Part shown: piece after piece, positions 9,382 to 17,334 of the stretch
Numbering within the stretch: position 1 is the first letter of the stretch
Layout of the letters: each line of letters starts with the position of its first letter
Assembly: GCF_038404985.1 (NCBI RefSeq)
Contig: NZ_JBBKBA010000001.1
Coordinates: forward strand, 62,001-126,000
DNA from: Ferrovibrio sp. MS7
GTDB taxonomy: Bacteria > Pseudomonadota > Alphaproteobacteria > Ferrovibrionales > Ferrovibrionaceae
Direction of reading: 5' to 3'
DNA: 64,000 nt
Made by a program: the position numbers and the translations under genes
Notes under the pieces: generated by a model
The model's input: only the letters and a program-made list of their open reading frames with translations
Database searches by the model: none
Told to the model about the DNA's origin: nothing

Positions 9382-9632
9382 TCTGCCAAGCGCCTCTGAA
9401 GCCCGCGGATTTCCGCAGGCTGGTGTGAAATTTCTACGGGCAAACTAGCCCAAATCCGGCGTCCCGGCACGTGAAATTTTACACATGGTTAACCCTGGGC
9501 AGGGGGTTAACCCGTTGACGTTGCATCATGGGCAATTGACCAGAGTATGACTGAGTAGTACCGTAATGAGATAGATTTCCTTCGCCACACCCAGGCAACC
9601 CCTGGTTGGCAAAAAGGTATGACGGCAAAAGC
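9382..9632. promoter_or_regulatory. Divergent intergenic region with GGTTAACCC inverted repeat
   Basis: This 251-bp gap separates the divergent RTX gene and parDE. It contains a perfect inverted repeat, GGTTAACCC (9487-9495) and GGGTTAACC (9504-9512), with an 8-bp spacer and centres 17 bp apart. A TTGACC hexamer at 9536-9541 could be a -35 for parDE, but no convincing -10 follows at the right distance. The repeat may be the ParD operator or a site for a regulator of the RTX gene. No gene is visible here. Confidence 0.5.
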
Positions 9633-9908
9633 ATGACGGTAAAATCCTCGATCTCCCTGACCGACGATCAGCATTCATTCGCCAAGACCCTGGTGGATGC
9701 CGGCCATTTCCCGAGCGTCAGCGCCGTGCTGCAACAGGGCGTCGAACTGCTGCGCCGGCAGATCGAGAGCGAGGCCATGCAGCGCGATGCCCTCGCGGCG
9801 GTGCTGGCGCAGCGCCGGACCGGGGAGTTCGTTTCAGGCACGGCAATGGATGATCGCCTCGCCCGGATGCTGAAGCAGAAACGCCGGGTACATGCCGTTC
9901 GCGGTTGA
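9633..9908 (+). CDS. parD: Antitoxin, ParD/CC2985-like ribbon-helix-helix family
   Basis: This 91-aa protein begins MTVKSSISLTDDQHSFAKTL, a ribbon-helix-helix DNA-binding start, followed by VDAGHFPSVSAVLQQGVELLRR and a charged C-terminal tail of the kind that wraps the toxin. ATG 9633 was chosen over the in-frame TTG 9606 because it matches the family start. The gene overlaps the downstream parE by 17 bp, the usual arrangement for coupled antitoxin-toxin synthesis. The product is expected to neutralise ParE and repress its own promoter. Confidence 0.85.
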   Translation: MTVKSSISLTDDQHSFAKTLVDAGHFPSVSAVLQQGVELLRRQIESEAMQRDALAAVLAQRRTGEFVSGTAMDDRLARMLKQKRRVHAVRG

Positions 9909-10245
9909 GTTCTCAGCCGAGAGTGAGCGCGATTTCGAGCTGATTTTCGACCATCTTCTCGAAAGCTATATCGGCTTTGGTGAAAACCCCAAGCTGGCGC
10001 TTGAGCATGCCGCGCAACGCATCATGGCCATCCGCCGGGCGGCAGACCGCCTAGCAATTTTTCCAATTCGAGGAACGCCCCGCGACGACATCTTACCGGG
10101 CGTGCGATATCTCGCCGTGGATCGCGCCATCTACTGGTTCGATGTTGATGAGTCAGCAGGAAAAGTCCGTGTGCTGGCCATCTTCTTTGGCGGCCAGGAC
10201 CATGTCCGCCACATGCTGATCCGCCTGCTGCGGCAAAATGACTGA
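9892..10245 (+). CDS. parE: ParE-type toxin of a type II toxin-antitoxin system
   Basis: The 117-aa product has the RelE/ParE fold pattern: VEFSAESERDFELIFDHLLES at the start, a central helix around AAQRIMAIRRAADRLAIFPIRG, then LPGVRYLAVDRAIYWFDVDE and VRVLAIFFGGQDHVRHM. ParE toxins usually poison DNA gyrase, while RelE relatives cleave mRNA; the sequence alone does not settle which applies. It overlaps parD and is followed by a convergent terminator from asd. Confidence 0.85.
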   Translation: MPFAVEFSAESERDFELIFDHLLESYIGFGENPKLALEHAAQRIMAIRRAADRLAIFPIRGTPRDDILPGVRYLAVDRAIYWFDVDESAGKVRVLAIFFGGQDHVRHMLIRLLRQND

Positions 10246-10255
10246 ATAAAGAACT

Positions 10256-10292
10256 GAACGAAAAAGGGCGTCGGCGGGTGGCCGGCGCCCCT
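10256..10292 (-). terminator. Rho-independent terminator of asd
   Basis: Read on the minus strand, GGGCGCCGGC and GCCGACGCCC pair around a short loop with one mismatch and are followed directly by TTTTT (plus positions 10265-10261). It lies about 20 bp beyond the asd stop codon. Confidence 0.8.
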
Positions 10293-10312
10293 TGATGCGA
10301 TCAGAGGATGGC

Positions 10313-11338
10313 TCAGGCGGCCTGCTTCTTCAGGAAGCGGGCGGCCAGCACCTCGGCGATCTGCACGGCGTTCAGTGCCGCGCCCTTGCGCAGGTTGTCG
10401 GAGACCACCCACATCGCCAGGCCGTTCTCCACCGTGATGTCCTCGCGGATGCGCGACACGAAGGTGTTGTAATCGCCGGCCGATTCCAGCGGCGTGATGT
10501 AGCCGCCGGGCTCGCGGCGGTCGAGCACCTGGATGCCCGGGGCGTCCGACAGGATGTCGCGGGCTTCCTCGGCCGAGAGCGGCTGCTCGAACTCGATATT
10601 GACCGATTCCGAATGGCCGATGAACACCGGCACGCGCACGCAGGTGGCGGTCAGCTTGATCTTCGGGTCGAGAATCTTCTTGGTCTCGGCCGTCATCTTC
10701 CACTCTTCCTTGGTAAAGCCGTCTTCCATGAAGACGTCGATATGCGGAATGACGTTGAAGGCGATCTGCTTGGTGAACTTCTGCTTCTCGATCGGATCGT
10801 TGACGAAGATCGCCTTGGTCTGGCGCTCCAGTTCCGTCACGCCGTCGTTGCCGGCACCCGACACCGACTGGTAGGTCGAGACCACCACGCGCTGAATCCT
10901 GGCGCGGTCATGCAGCGGCTTCAGCGCCACGACAAGCTGCGCCGTCGAGCAATTCGGGTTGGCGATGATGCCCTTCTTGGTGTAGCCGGCAATGGCATCG
11001 GCATTCACCTCGGGCACGATCAGCGGCACATCCGGATCCATGCGCCACTGGCTGGAATTGTCGATCACGATGGCGCCCTGAGCCGCCACGCGGGGCGCCC
11101 ATTCCTTCGAGGTGGCGCCGCCGGCCGAGAACAGCGCGATATCGGTGCCACGGAAGTCGAAGTCTTCCAGCGCCTTCACCTTGATCCTCTGGTCGCCGAA
11201 ATGGGCGTCCTTGCCGACGCTGCGGCGCGAGGCGAGCGCAACCACTTCCGAGACCGGAAACTTGCGCTCATGCAGGATGTTGAGCATTTCGCGGCCGACC
11301 ACACCCGTGGCGCCGACCACAGCTACCTTGTAGCTCAT
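10313..11338 (-). CDS. asd: Aspartate-semialdehyde dehydrogenase
   Basis: The enzyme reduces aspartyl phosphate to aspartate semialdehyde with NADPH, the branch point to lysine, diaminopimelate, threonine and methionine. The 341-aa protein has the NADP-binding start VAVVGATGVVGREML, the catalytic cysteine at about residue 130 in NPNCST, the segment STYQSVSGAGNDG and the late motif RVPVFIGHSESVNIEF. Length and motifs are normal. It is monocistronic in appearance, with its own terminator downstream. Threonine synthase, another enzyme of the same pathway, is encoded at 40003-41232. Confidence 0.95.
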   Translation of the reverse strand: MSYKVAVVGATGVVGREMLNILHERKFPVSEVVALASRRSVGKDAHFGDQRIKVKALEDFDFRGTDIALFSAGGATSKEWAPRVAAQGAIVIDNSSQWRMDPDVPLIVPEVNADAIAGYTKKGIIANPNCSTAQLVVALKPLHDRARIQRVVVSTYQSVSGAGNDGVTELERQTKAIFVNDPIEKQKFTKQIAFNVIPHIDVFMEDGFTKEEWKMTAETKKILDPKIKLTATCVRVPVFIGHSESVNIEFEQPLSAEEARDILSDAPGIQVLDRREPGGYITPLESAGDYNTFVSRIREDITVENGLAMWVVSDNLRKGAALNAVQIAEVLAARFLKKQAA

Positions 11339-11357
11339 CGTTGTTGCCTTTCAGTTG

Positions 11358-11431
11358 CCCCGGCAGGTCGACACCCGGCGGGATACGAACACATGGACTT
11401 CTCTTTGCCCGGCAGGTCAGCACCCGGCAGG
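11358..11431. repeat. Pair of ~24-bp direct repeats
   Basis: CCCGGCAGGTCGACACCCGG (from 11359) and CCCGGCAGGTCAGCACCCGG (from 11408) are near-identical copies about 49 bp apart in the 181-bp gap upstream of asd. They could be regulator half-sites or a small duplication; nothing else is visible in the gap. Confidence 0.6.
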
Positions 11432-11519
11432 CGGCGTGACATTTAGCGCCCTATTTCACGCCTGGCAAGGGCGGAATTGTCAGGGTGCAACCCCAGGTGA
11501 GTTGAAATGGGGGGCGTAT

Positions 11520-13229
11520 TCAGACTTCCAGCGTCTGGTGCGGGCCGGGGCCAAGATCGAGGCCGGATTCGGCCGGCCAGGGGATCGGCGGCTCTCGGTC
11601 GTGGAAGCGCAAGCTGCCGGTCATGCCGGTGAGCGACAGCGCCTCGTCGAAAATCGCCTGCACGTCGAGTTTGAAGGCCGGGCCGAATTCATGCAGCGAA
11701 CGCAGCACTAGGTCGAGGCGCTTATCGGCCATGTAGCCATCGAACTGCACCGGGCCGGTGCTTTCCAGGTTGAAATCCAGGATGAAGCGCGACTGGGTCT
11801 GGTTCTTCTTGCGGTCGCGGCGGCGGCGCATGAAGATCTGCACCGGCTCCACCCGGCCCTGCACCATCATCGGCAGGGTCAGCGCCTGCCAGTCGCTGTC
11901 GCCGCCGCGCTGGTTGAGCTTGCCGAGATCACGGAAATCATCATCCAGCTTGGCCAGCAGGTCGCCCTTGCCGGCCTCGCGCAAAGCCCGGCTCGCCTCG
12001 GCGCCGAGCCAGGCCTGGGCGCTGCCCATGGCGGCGGCGGCCATGAATTGCAGCGCATTGGAGGCCAGCCGGGCATTGGCCTGGGGCATCGCCTGAGCCA
12101 GCTTTGCGGCCAGATCGGGATGGCTCTGGCGCAGCGCGTCGATGGTGCTCTGCAACAGCGGCCAGCCGCCCTGCAGCCGCTGCAGGATGCCAGCCGCCGG
12201 CAATGGCGATAGCTGCGTCACGCTGGGCGCTGCCGGCCGCACCAGGGCGGTGAGTTCCAATGCAAGCTGGCTGCCGGCCGGCAAGGCTTGCGGCAAGTCC
12301 AGCGCCAGCATGCCCTGGGTGGTGCGCAGCAGGGTCTGGCCGGCGGCATTCTGGCCCGTCACCACACCGGCCAGCACGCTGCTGGCGCCCTGCGGCAACT
12401 GCGCCGCCAAGGTTGGCGGCAAGGCGGCCTTGGCGGCAGCGGCTGCCGTCGCCGTGGCTGGCAATTGCGCCCCGGGTTCGGCCGTGGCGCGCACCACGAG
12501 CTGCGCCTGGCTGCCCGGCGGCAGCGGGTTGCCGGCATTGGCCTCGACATGCAGCGCCGGCGTGGCGCCGGCCACCGCCTGCACCTGGCCCGCCCCCTGC
12601 ACCACCGTGGCAGACAGTATCTGACCCTTGCCGGGCAGGGTGGCGGCCTGCGCCGCGGCACCAAGCGGCGCCACCGCCATGGCCAATTGCGCCGGGGTGG
12701 GATTTTGCAGCAGCACCGCCAGCGGCGGGGTGAGCGGCGTGCCATTGGCGGCAAGCACAGCGGCGGAGGGCGGCGTGCCGGGCTGCACCGCCAGGCGTAA
12801 GGCACTGCCCTGGCTCAGCACCGCCGCGAGCGTCGGGTTGGCGGCAATCACGAAAGTAGTGCCGCCCTGGCTGCGCAGCACGAAGGCATTGCCATCGCGC
12901 GCCACCACATTGGCATCCAGCGCCGAGCCGGACCGTGCCGCCTGGGCAAGATCGGTGGTGCGCACCTGATCGGCCGCAGGCTGCGGCGCCGGCGCGGTAT
13001 TCGCCTGCTGCGGCCTGGTGGCACCAGGCTGCTGTGCTGGGCGGGCATCGAGGATGGTATTGGCGGCGCTGGCGCGATCAGCCGTCGATGTGGGCGCCGG
13101 TGTGGGCGCCGGGGTGGACGCTGGGGCTGGGGCAGGCGTCGCAGCCGGAGTAGAAGCCGGGGCCGGAGTCGAAGCCGGTGCCGGCGCTGGTGCCGGAACA
13201 GCAGGCGGGATGCGGCCGATTTCGCTCAT
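11520..13229 (-). CDS. Ala/Pro-rich FliK-like protein of the flagellar cluster
   Basis: The protein is 569 aa. Residues 8-50 are a proline-alanine-threonine spacer (repeated PAPAPAST), the middle is alanine-rich, and the last ~130 residues are more conserved-looking, with LPMMVQGRVEPVQIFMRRRRDRKK followed by SRFILDFNLESTGPVQFDGYM and LVLRSLHEFGPAFKLDVQAIF. The C-terminal pattern recalls the compact domain at the end of FliK hook-length proteins, but a clear Flg_hook motif is absent and a separate, better FliK is encoded at 23795-25336. It is the last gene of the flagellar run, 21 bp after flhG. I call it an unknown protein co-expressed with flagellar export genes; a regulator of rod or hook length is possible. 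Confidence 0.6.
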   Translation of the reverse strand: MSEIGRIPPAVPAPAPAPASTPAPASTPAATPAPAPASTPAPTPAPTSTADRASAANTILDARPAQQPGATRPQQANTAPAPQPAADQVRTTDLAQAARSGSALDANVVARDGNAFVLRSQGGTTFVIAANPTLAAVLSQGSALRLAVQPGTPPSAAVLAANGTPLTPPLAVLLQNPTPAQLAMAVAPLGAAAQAATLPGKGQILSATVVQGAGQVQAVAGATPALHVEANAGNPLPPGSQAQLVVRATAEPGAQLPATATAAAAAKAALPPTLAAQLPQGASSVLAGVVTGQNAAGQTLLRTTQGMLALDLPQALPAGSQLALELTALVRPAAPSVTQLSPLPAAGILQRLQGGWPLLQSTIDALRQSHPDLAAKLAQAMPQANARLASNALQFMAAAAMGSAQAWLGAEASRALREAGKGDLLAKLDDDFRDLGKLNQRGGDSDWQALTLPMMVQGRVEPVQIFMRRRRDRKKNQTQSRFILDFNLESTGPVQFDGYMADKRLDLVLRSLHEFGPAFKLDVQAIFDEALSLTGMTGSLRFHDREPPIPWPAESGLDLGPGPHQTLEV

Positions 13230-13250
13230 CGGAGCCGCATGCCCATGGCA

Positions 13251-14090
13251 TCAGCCGCGATGCGCCGCCATGCCGACCAGGCTGCCGGCGATGGCTTCGA
13301 CATCGGCGGCGGCATCGCTCATCGGATGACGCGCCAGGATCGGCATCTGGTTGCGGATGGCGTCGCGCACCTTCTCGTCGCGGCGGATCACGCCGGCCAG
13401 CGGTGGCGTGTATTTCAGGAAATTCTCCGCCGCCTTGGCCAGCTTGGCATGGGTCCGCTCGCCCTCGCGGGTGGTCGGCGCAATATTCACCACCACGCGC
13501 ACATCGGCATTGCGGTCGGCCATGCGGGCCAGCTTGATGAAGGCATAGGCATCGGTCAGCGCGGTCGGCTCGTCGTTGGTGACGACCAGCGTGACACCGG
13601 CGGCCTGCGACAGGGTGCGCACCACGGCATCGACGCCGGCACCGAGATCGATCACCACCTTGTCGTAGCTGCGCGCGAGCTGGCAGAGTTCATCGCGCAG
13701 ACCATTCAGCGCCGCCTGATCCAGCGTCGCCAGCGAAGCGGAACCAGACTTGCCGGCGATGATATCGAAGCCGGCCTCCGATGGCATCACCGCATCGGCA
13801 AGGCTGAAGCGGCCGGCAATGACAGAGCCGAGATCGCGGTCTGGCATCAGGCCCAACTGGATATCGACATTGGCGAGGCCGATATCGCCATCGAACAGCA
13901 GGGTGCGGATACCCTGGCGCGCGAAGCAATGGGCCAGCGAGATGGAGAGCCAGGTCTTGCCGACACCGCCCTTGCCGGAGGCAACAGCAATGACATTGGC
14001 CTGCCGTGTGGGGGCAGCCGGATGGCGCAGCGGGCGCTGGGCGGCGGGCGGGATCGACGGCGTATTCGGGTTCATGGCGATCACAGTCAT
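13251..14090 (-). CDS. flhG: FlhG/MinD-like ParA-family ATPase controlling flagellar number
   Basis: FlhG (YlxH, FleN) works with the GTPase FlhF to set the number and place of flagella. The 279-aa protein has the deviant Walker A motif SGKGGVGKTW at about residues 38-47, the Walker A-prime segment LLFDGDIGLANVDIQLGL, and the segment YDKVVIDLGAGVDA. Its start codon overlaps the flhF stop codon (ATGA, 14087-14090), so the two are translationally coupled. The N-terminal ~30 residues are proline-rich, as in many FlhG proteins. Confidence 0.88.
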   Translation of the reverse strand: MTVIAMNPNTPSIPPAAQRPLRHPAAPTRQANVIAVASGKGGVGKTWLSISLAHCFARQGIRTLLFDGDIGLANVDIQLGLMPDRDLGSVIAGRFSLADAVMPSEAGFDIIAGKSGSASLATLDQAALNGLRDELCQLARSYDKVVIDLGAGVDAVVRTLSQAAGVTLVVTNDEPTALTDAYAFIKLARMADRNADVRVVVNIAPTTREGERTHAKLAKAAENFLKYTPPLAGVIRRDEKVRDAIRNQMPILARHPMSDAAADVEAIAGSLVGMAAHRG

Positions 14091-15139
14091 TCGGCAGCCT
14101 TCGAGGTCAGATTGGCGCTAGCACCGGTATCGGGGTCGCGCAAGAGCCAATGAGCGAGTTGCAACGGATCGAGCCGCTCGAAGCCCTTGCCGACGAAGGG
14201 GCTGCAGCCGGCATCGGCGAAGGCAAGCCCGGCTGAATCAGCGGCGGCGAGCAGGCCCCCCAAGCGGCGGCTGGCATCGAGGCGGGTGGGCAGGAAACGG
14301 CGGCAGCCGAGGCTTGCGAACACGGCGGCGACTTCCGCCGCCTCGCCCGGATCGCCGCCAGCCGGCATCACCAGCACGGGTTCCGCGCCGGATGCCAGGA
14401 TCAGTTCCTTCAGCGGCCCGCGTTCCTTCGCCTGGAAGGGATTGAGGCCGGTGGTATCGATGATCACCTTGGCATCGCCGGTATGCGCCATCATGGCGGC
14501 AAGCTCGGCGCCATTGGCGGCCTCGGTGAACGGCAGCGCCATGACACGGCACAGCGCGGCAAGCTGCTCGCCGGCGGCGGCACGGGCGGTATCGCAGGAA
14601 ATCACATGCGCCCGGCGCTGCTCGATCACGGCGCGGGCGGCAATCTTGGCGGCGGCAATCGACTTGCCGGCTCCGGCCGGGCCGACCAGCAGGACCGGGC
14701 GGTTGTCCATGGAAAGGCCGGGGAAACGGAAATGCTCGTCCAGCGCTTCTGCCAGCGCGCCGGGCATGTCGTCCAGGCCAACCTTGAGTGCCGATTGCGT
14801 CAGCCGCTCGGCCAGCCGTGCCGGCACGCCATGCCAGGACAGCGCGCCCTGCAAGAGCGCGGCGAATTCATCGGCATAGCTGTCATCACCAGCGGCGAAA
14901 TCTTCCGCCGGCACGAAGCCGCGCGTGCCAGCGCCATAGCGGGCAGAGTCGCGCAACGCCTGGGCTTCCGGCGTGGCGAAATCATCCGGGCTGTCGCTTT
15001 CGACCGCCGCCGTGATCTCGACGCCGCCGCTTGCGCGGCTCTGGCTGGTCGAAACGATGATGGCATCCTCGCCCAGCTGGCTGCGCACCATGTCCATGGC
15101 TTCGGCCATCGAGGTAGCGGTGAAGGTCTTGAGGCGCAT
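14087..15139 (-). CDS. flhF: Flagellar SRP-type GTPase FlhF
   Basis: FlhF recruits early flagellar parts, including FliF, to the assembly site. The 350-aa protein starts MRLKTFTATSMAEAMDMVRSQL with GEDAIIVSTSQ, typical of FlhF, followed by an acidic linker and a C-terminal NG domain. The P-loop reads GPAGAGKS (about 153-160), the next box reads DTTGLNPF where DTAG is usual, and the TKLD-type box is TRLDASRRLG. It follows flhA by 18 bp and overlaps flhG. The altered G boxes suggest weak or altered GTP turnover, but the fold is clear. Confidence 0.88.
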   Translation of the reverse strand: MRLKTFTATSMAEAMDMVRSQLGEDAIIVSTSQSRASGGVEITAAVESDSPDDFATPEAQALRDSARYGAGTRGFVPAEDFAAGDDSYADEFAALLQGALSWHGVPARLAERLTQSALKVGLDDMPGALAEALDEHFRFPGLSMDNRPVLLVGPAGAGKSIAAAKIAARAVIEQRRAHVISCDTARAAAGEQLAALCRVMALPFTEAANGAELAAMMAHTGDAKVIIDTTGLNPFQAKERGPLKELILASGAEPVLVMPAGGDPGEAAEVAAVFASLGCRRFLPTRLDASRRLGGLLAAADSAGLAFADAGCSPFVGKGFERLDPLQLAHWLLRDPDTGASANLTSKAAE

Positions 15140-15157
15140 CTCCTAAGGCTCCCCGTC

Positions 15158-17287
15158 CTAGATCTGGGCCAGCGTGCGCAGCTTGGCCTTGGGATGGACC
15201 TCCTGCTGCGACATGACGACGGTGGCCGGCCGGAAGCGCTCGATGATCGAACGCACATAGGGCCGGATGCCGGGACTGACCAGCAGCACCGGCACATAGC
15301 CATCGCCGCCCAGGCGCTCGAAGGTCTGGCGCACGGCGGCGATGAAATCCTGCAGGCGCGACGGCGCCATGGAAAGCTGGCGGTCCTCGCCCTGGCCGAT
15401 CAGCGATTCCGCGAAAGCCTGCTCCCAGCCGGGCGACAACGTCACCAGCGGGATGAAGCCATCGGCGCCGACATTGGCATTCGAGATCTGCCGCGCCAGG
15501 CGGGCGCGCACATGCTCGGTGATCTGGGTGATGCTCTGGGTATAGCCGGTGGCTTCCGCCACCGCTTCCAGCACGGTGGCAAGGTCGCGGATCGAGACGC
15601 GCTCGGCCAGCAGGTTCTGCAGCACGCGCTGGATGCCGTTGACGTTGATACGGTTCGGAATCACTTCCGTCACCAGCTTCTCGTTGTTCTTCTTCAATTC
15701 GTCGATCAGCTTCTGCGTCTCGGCGAACGAGAGCAGGTCGGCCATGTTGTCCTTCACCACTTCGGTGAGATGCGTGGTGATGACGGTGCCGGGATCGACC
15801 ACGGTATAGCCGCGGAACATGGCTTCGTCGCGCAAGCTCTCGTCCACCCACATGGCCGGCAGGCCGAAAGTCGGTTCGATGGTTTCCTCGCCTTGCAGCG
15901 CGATGCGCTCGCCGCGCGGATCCATCACCAGGAGCATGCTGGGCCGCACCTCGCCGCGCGCCGCTTCCACTTCCTTGACGCGCACGACATAGGAATTGCC
16001 CGGCAACTGCATGTTATCCAGGATACGCACGCTGGGCATGATGAAGCCCATGTCGATGGCGATCTGGCGGCGCAGCGCCTTGATCTGGTCGGTGAGGCGA
16101 TAGCCGCGTGCATCGTTGATCAGCGGCAACAGGCTGAAGCCAAGCTCAAGCCGCAGATCGTCGATTGCCAGGGCATTGGTCACCGGCTCGTCCAGCGGCG
16201 ATACCACGGGCGGTGGCGGTGGCGGTGGCACGATGGCGGCAACTCGGCGCCTCTCCTCCTGCTGCCGCGAGAAATAGGCCAGGGCACCGAAAACCAGCGA
16301 CAGCAGCATGAACGGGAAGAACGGCATGCCCGGAATCAGCGCGAAACCAAGCGCCAATACCGCCGACATGCCAAGCGCCTTGACGCTGGAAAGCTGCTTG
16401 GCGAGCGCCTGGTCGGTGGTGCCGTGTGCGGAGCCCTTGGACACCATGAGGCCGGCGGCGACCGAAATGATCAGCGCCGGGATCTGCGACACCAGGCCGT
16501 CACCGACAGTGAGGATCGAGTAGGTGTTGGCGGCCTGGGAGAAGCTCAGGCCCTTGTCCAGTACACCGATCAGGATGCCGCCGATCAGGTTGATGAAAGT
16601 GATCAGGATGCCGGCGATGGCATCGCCGCGCACGAACTTCGAGGCACCGTCCATGGCACCGAAGAAGCTCGACTCGTCCTCCAGCTCCTTGCGCCGCATG
16701 CGGGCGGTATTCTCATCGATCAGGCCGGCGGACAGATCGGCATCGACCGCCATCTGCTTGCCGGGCATGGCATCCAAATTGAAGCGCGCCGACACTTCCG
16801 CGATACGGCCGGAACCCTTGGTGATAACCACGAAGTTCACGATCACCAGGATGGTGAACACGATGATGCCGATGACCAGGCTGCCGCCCATGACGAACTG
16901 GCCGAAGGCCTCGACGACATGGCCAGCCGCATCGGTGCCTTCATGGCCACTGCCGAGGATCAGGCGCGTGGTCGCGAGGTTGAGTGACAGGCGCAGCATG
17001 GTTGTGATCAGCAGCACCGTCGGGAAGGCGCCGAATTCCAGCGGCTTGGTGACGAACAGGCAGGTCATCAGCACCAGCACCGACGAGGTGATCGAGATCG
17101 CCAGCGCGATATCGAGCAGTACCGGCGGCATCGGCAGGATGAGCACCGACAGCACCAGGATGACGCCGATGGCGAGCATGATGTCGCCATGACGCCCCAT
17201 CCGGCGCATCTGGTCGAGGAATGACGGACCGCCGGCGCCGCCAGCGGCGCCTGCCGTACCCGTTTCGCTCGGAACCATCTCAGTCAT
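15158..17287 (-). CDS. flhA: Flagellar type III export gate protein FlhA
   Basis: FlhA is the large membrane subunit of the flagellar export gate that takes substrates from chaperones and uses the proton motive force. The 709-aa protein begins with a Gly/Ala-rich cytoplasmic tail, followed by about eight membrane segments (for example LAIGVILVLSVLILPMPPVLL and ALAISITSSVLVLM). The FHIPEP signature region is present around PTVLLITTMLRLSLNLATTRLIL. The cytoplasmic loop has GKQMAVDADLSAGLI, and the soluble C-terminal domain starts after a poly-proline stretch. Length and order are standard. It sits between flbD and flhF. Confidence 0.96.
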   Translation of the reverse strand: MTEMVPSETGTAGAAGGAGGPSFLDQMRRMGRHGDIMLAIGVILVLSVLILPMPPVLLDIALAISITSSVLVLMTCLFVTKPLEFGAFPTVLLITTMLRLSLNLATTRLILGSGHEGTDAAGHVVEAFGQFVMGGSLVIGIIVFTILVIVNFVVITKGSGRIAEVSARFNLDAMPGKQMAVDADLSAGLIDENTARMRRKELEDESSFFGAMDGASKFVRGDAIAGILITFINLIGGILIGVLDKGLSFSQAANTYSILTVGDGLVSQIPALIISVAAGLMVSKGSAHGTTDQALAKQLSSVKALGMSAVLALGFALIPGMPFFPFMLLSLVFGALAYFSRQQEERRRVAAIVPPPPPPPVVSPLDEPVTNALAIDDLRLELGFSLLPLINDARGYRLTDQIKALRRQIAIDMGFIMPSVRILDNMQLPGNSYVVRVKEVEAARGEVRPSMLLVMDPRGERIALQGEETIEPTFGLPAMWVDESLRDEAMFRGYTVVDPGTVITTHLTEVVKDNMADLLSFAETQKLIDELKKNNEKLVTEVIPNRINVNGIQRVLQNLLAERVSIRDLATVLEAVAEATGYTQSITQITEHVRARLARQISNANVGADGFIPLVTLSPGWEQAFAESLIGQGEDRQLSMAPSRLQDFIAAVRQTFERLGGDGYVPVLLVSPGIRPYVRSIIERFRPATVVMSQQEVHPKAKLRTLAQI

Positions 17288-17334
17288 GTCAGCCCTGGCT
17301 CACTTGAAATTCAGTTCGGCTGCGGCGCACGGCA

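Noticed and set aside
14483-16987. 834-aa open frame on the plus strand
   Set aside because: It is antisense to flhF/flhA; the flagellar genes on the minus strand are unmistakable.
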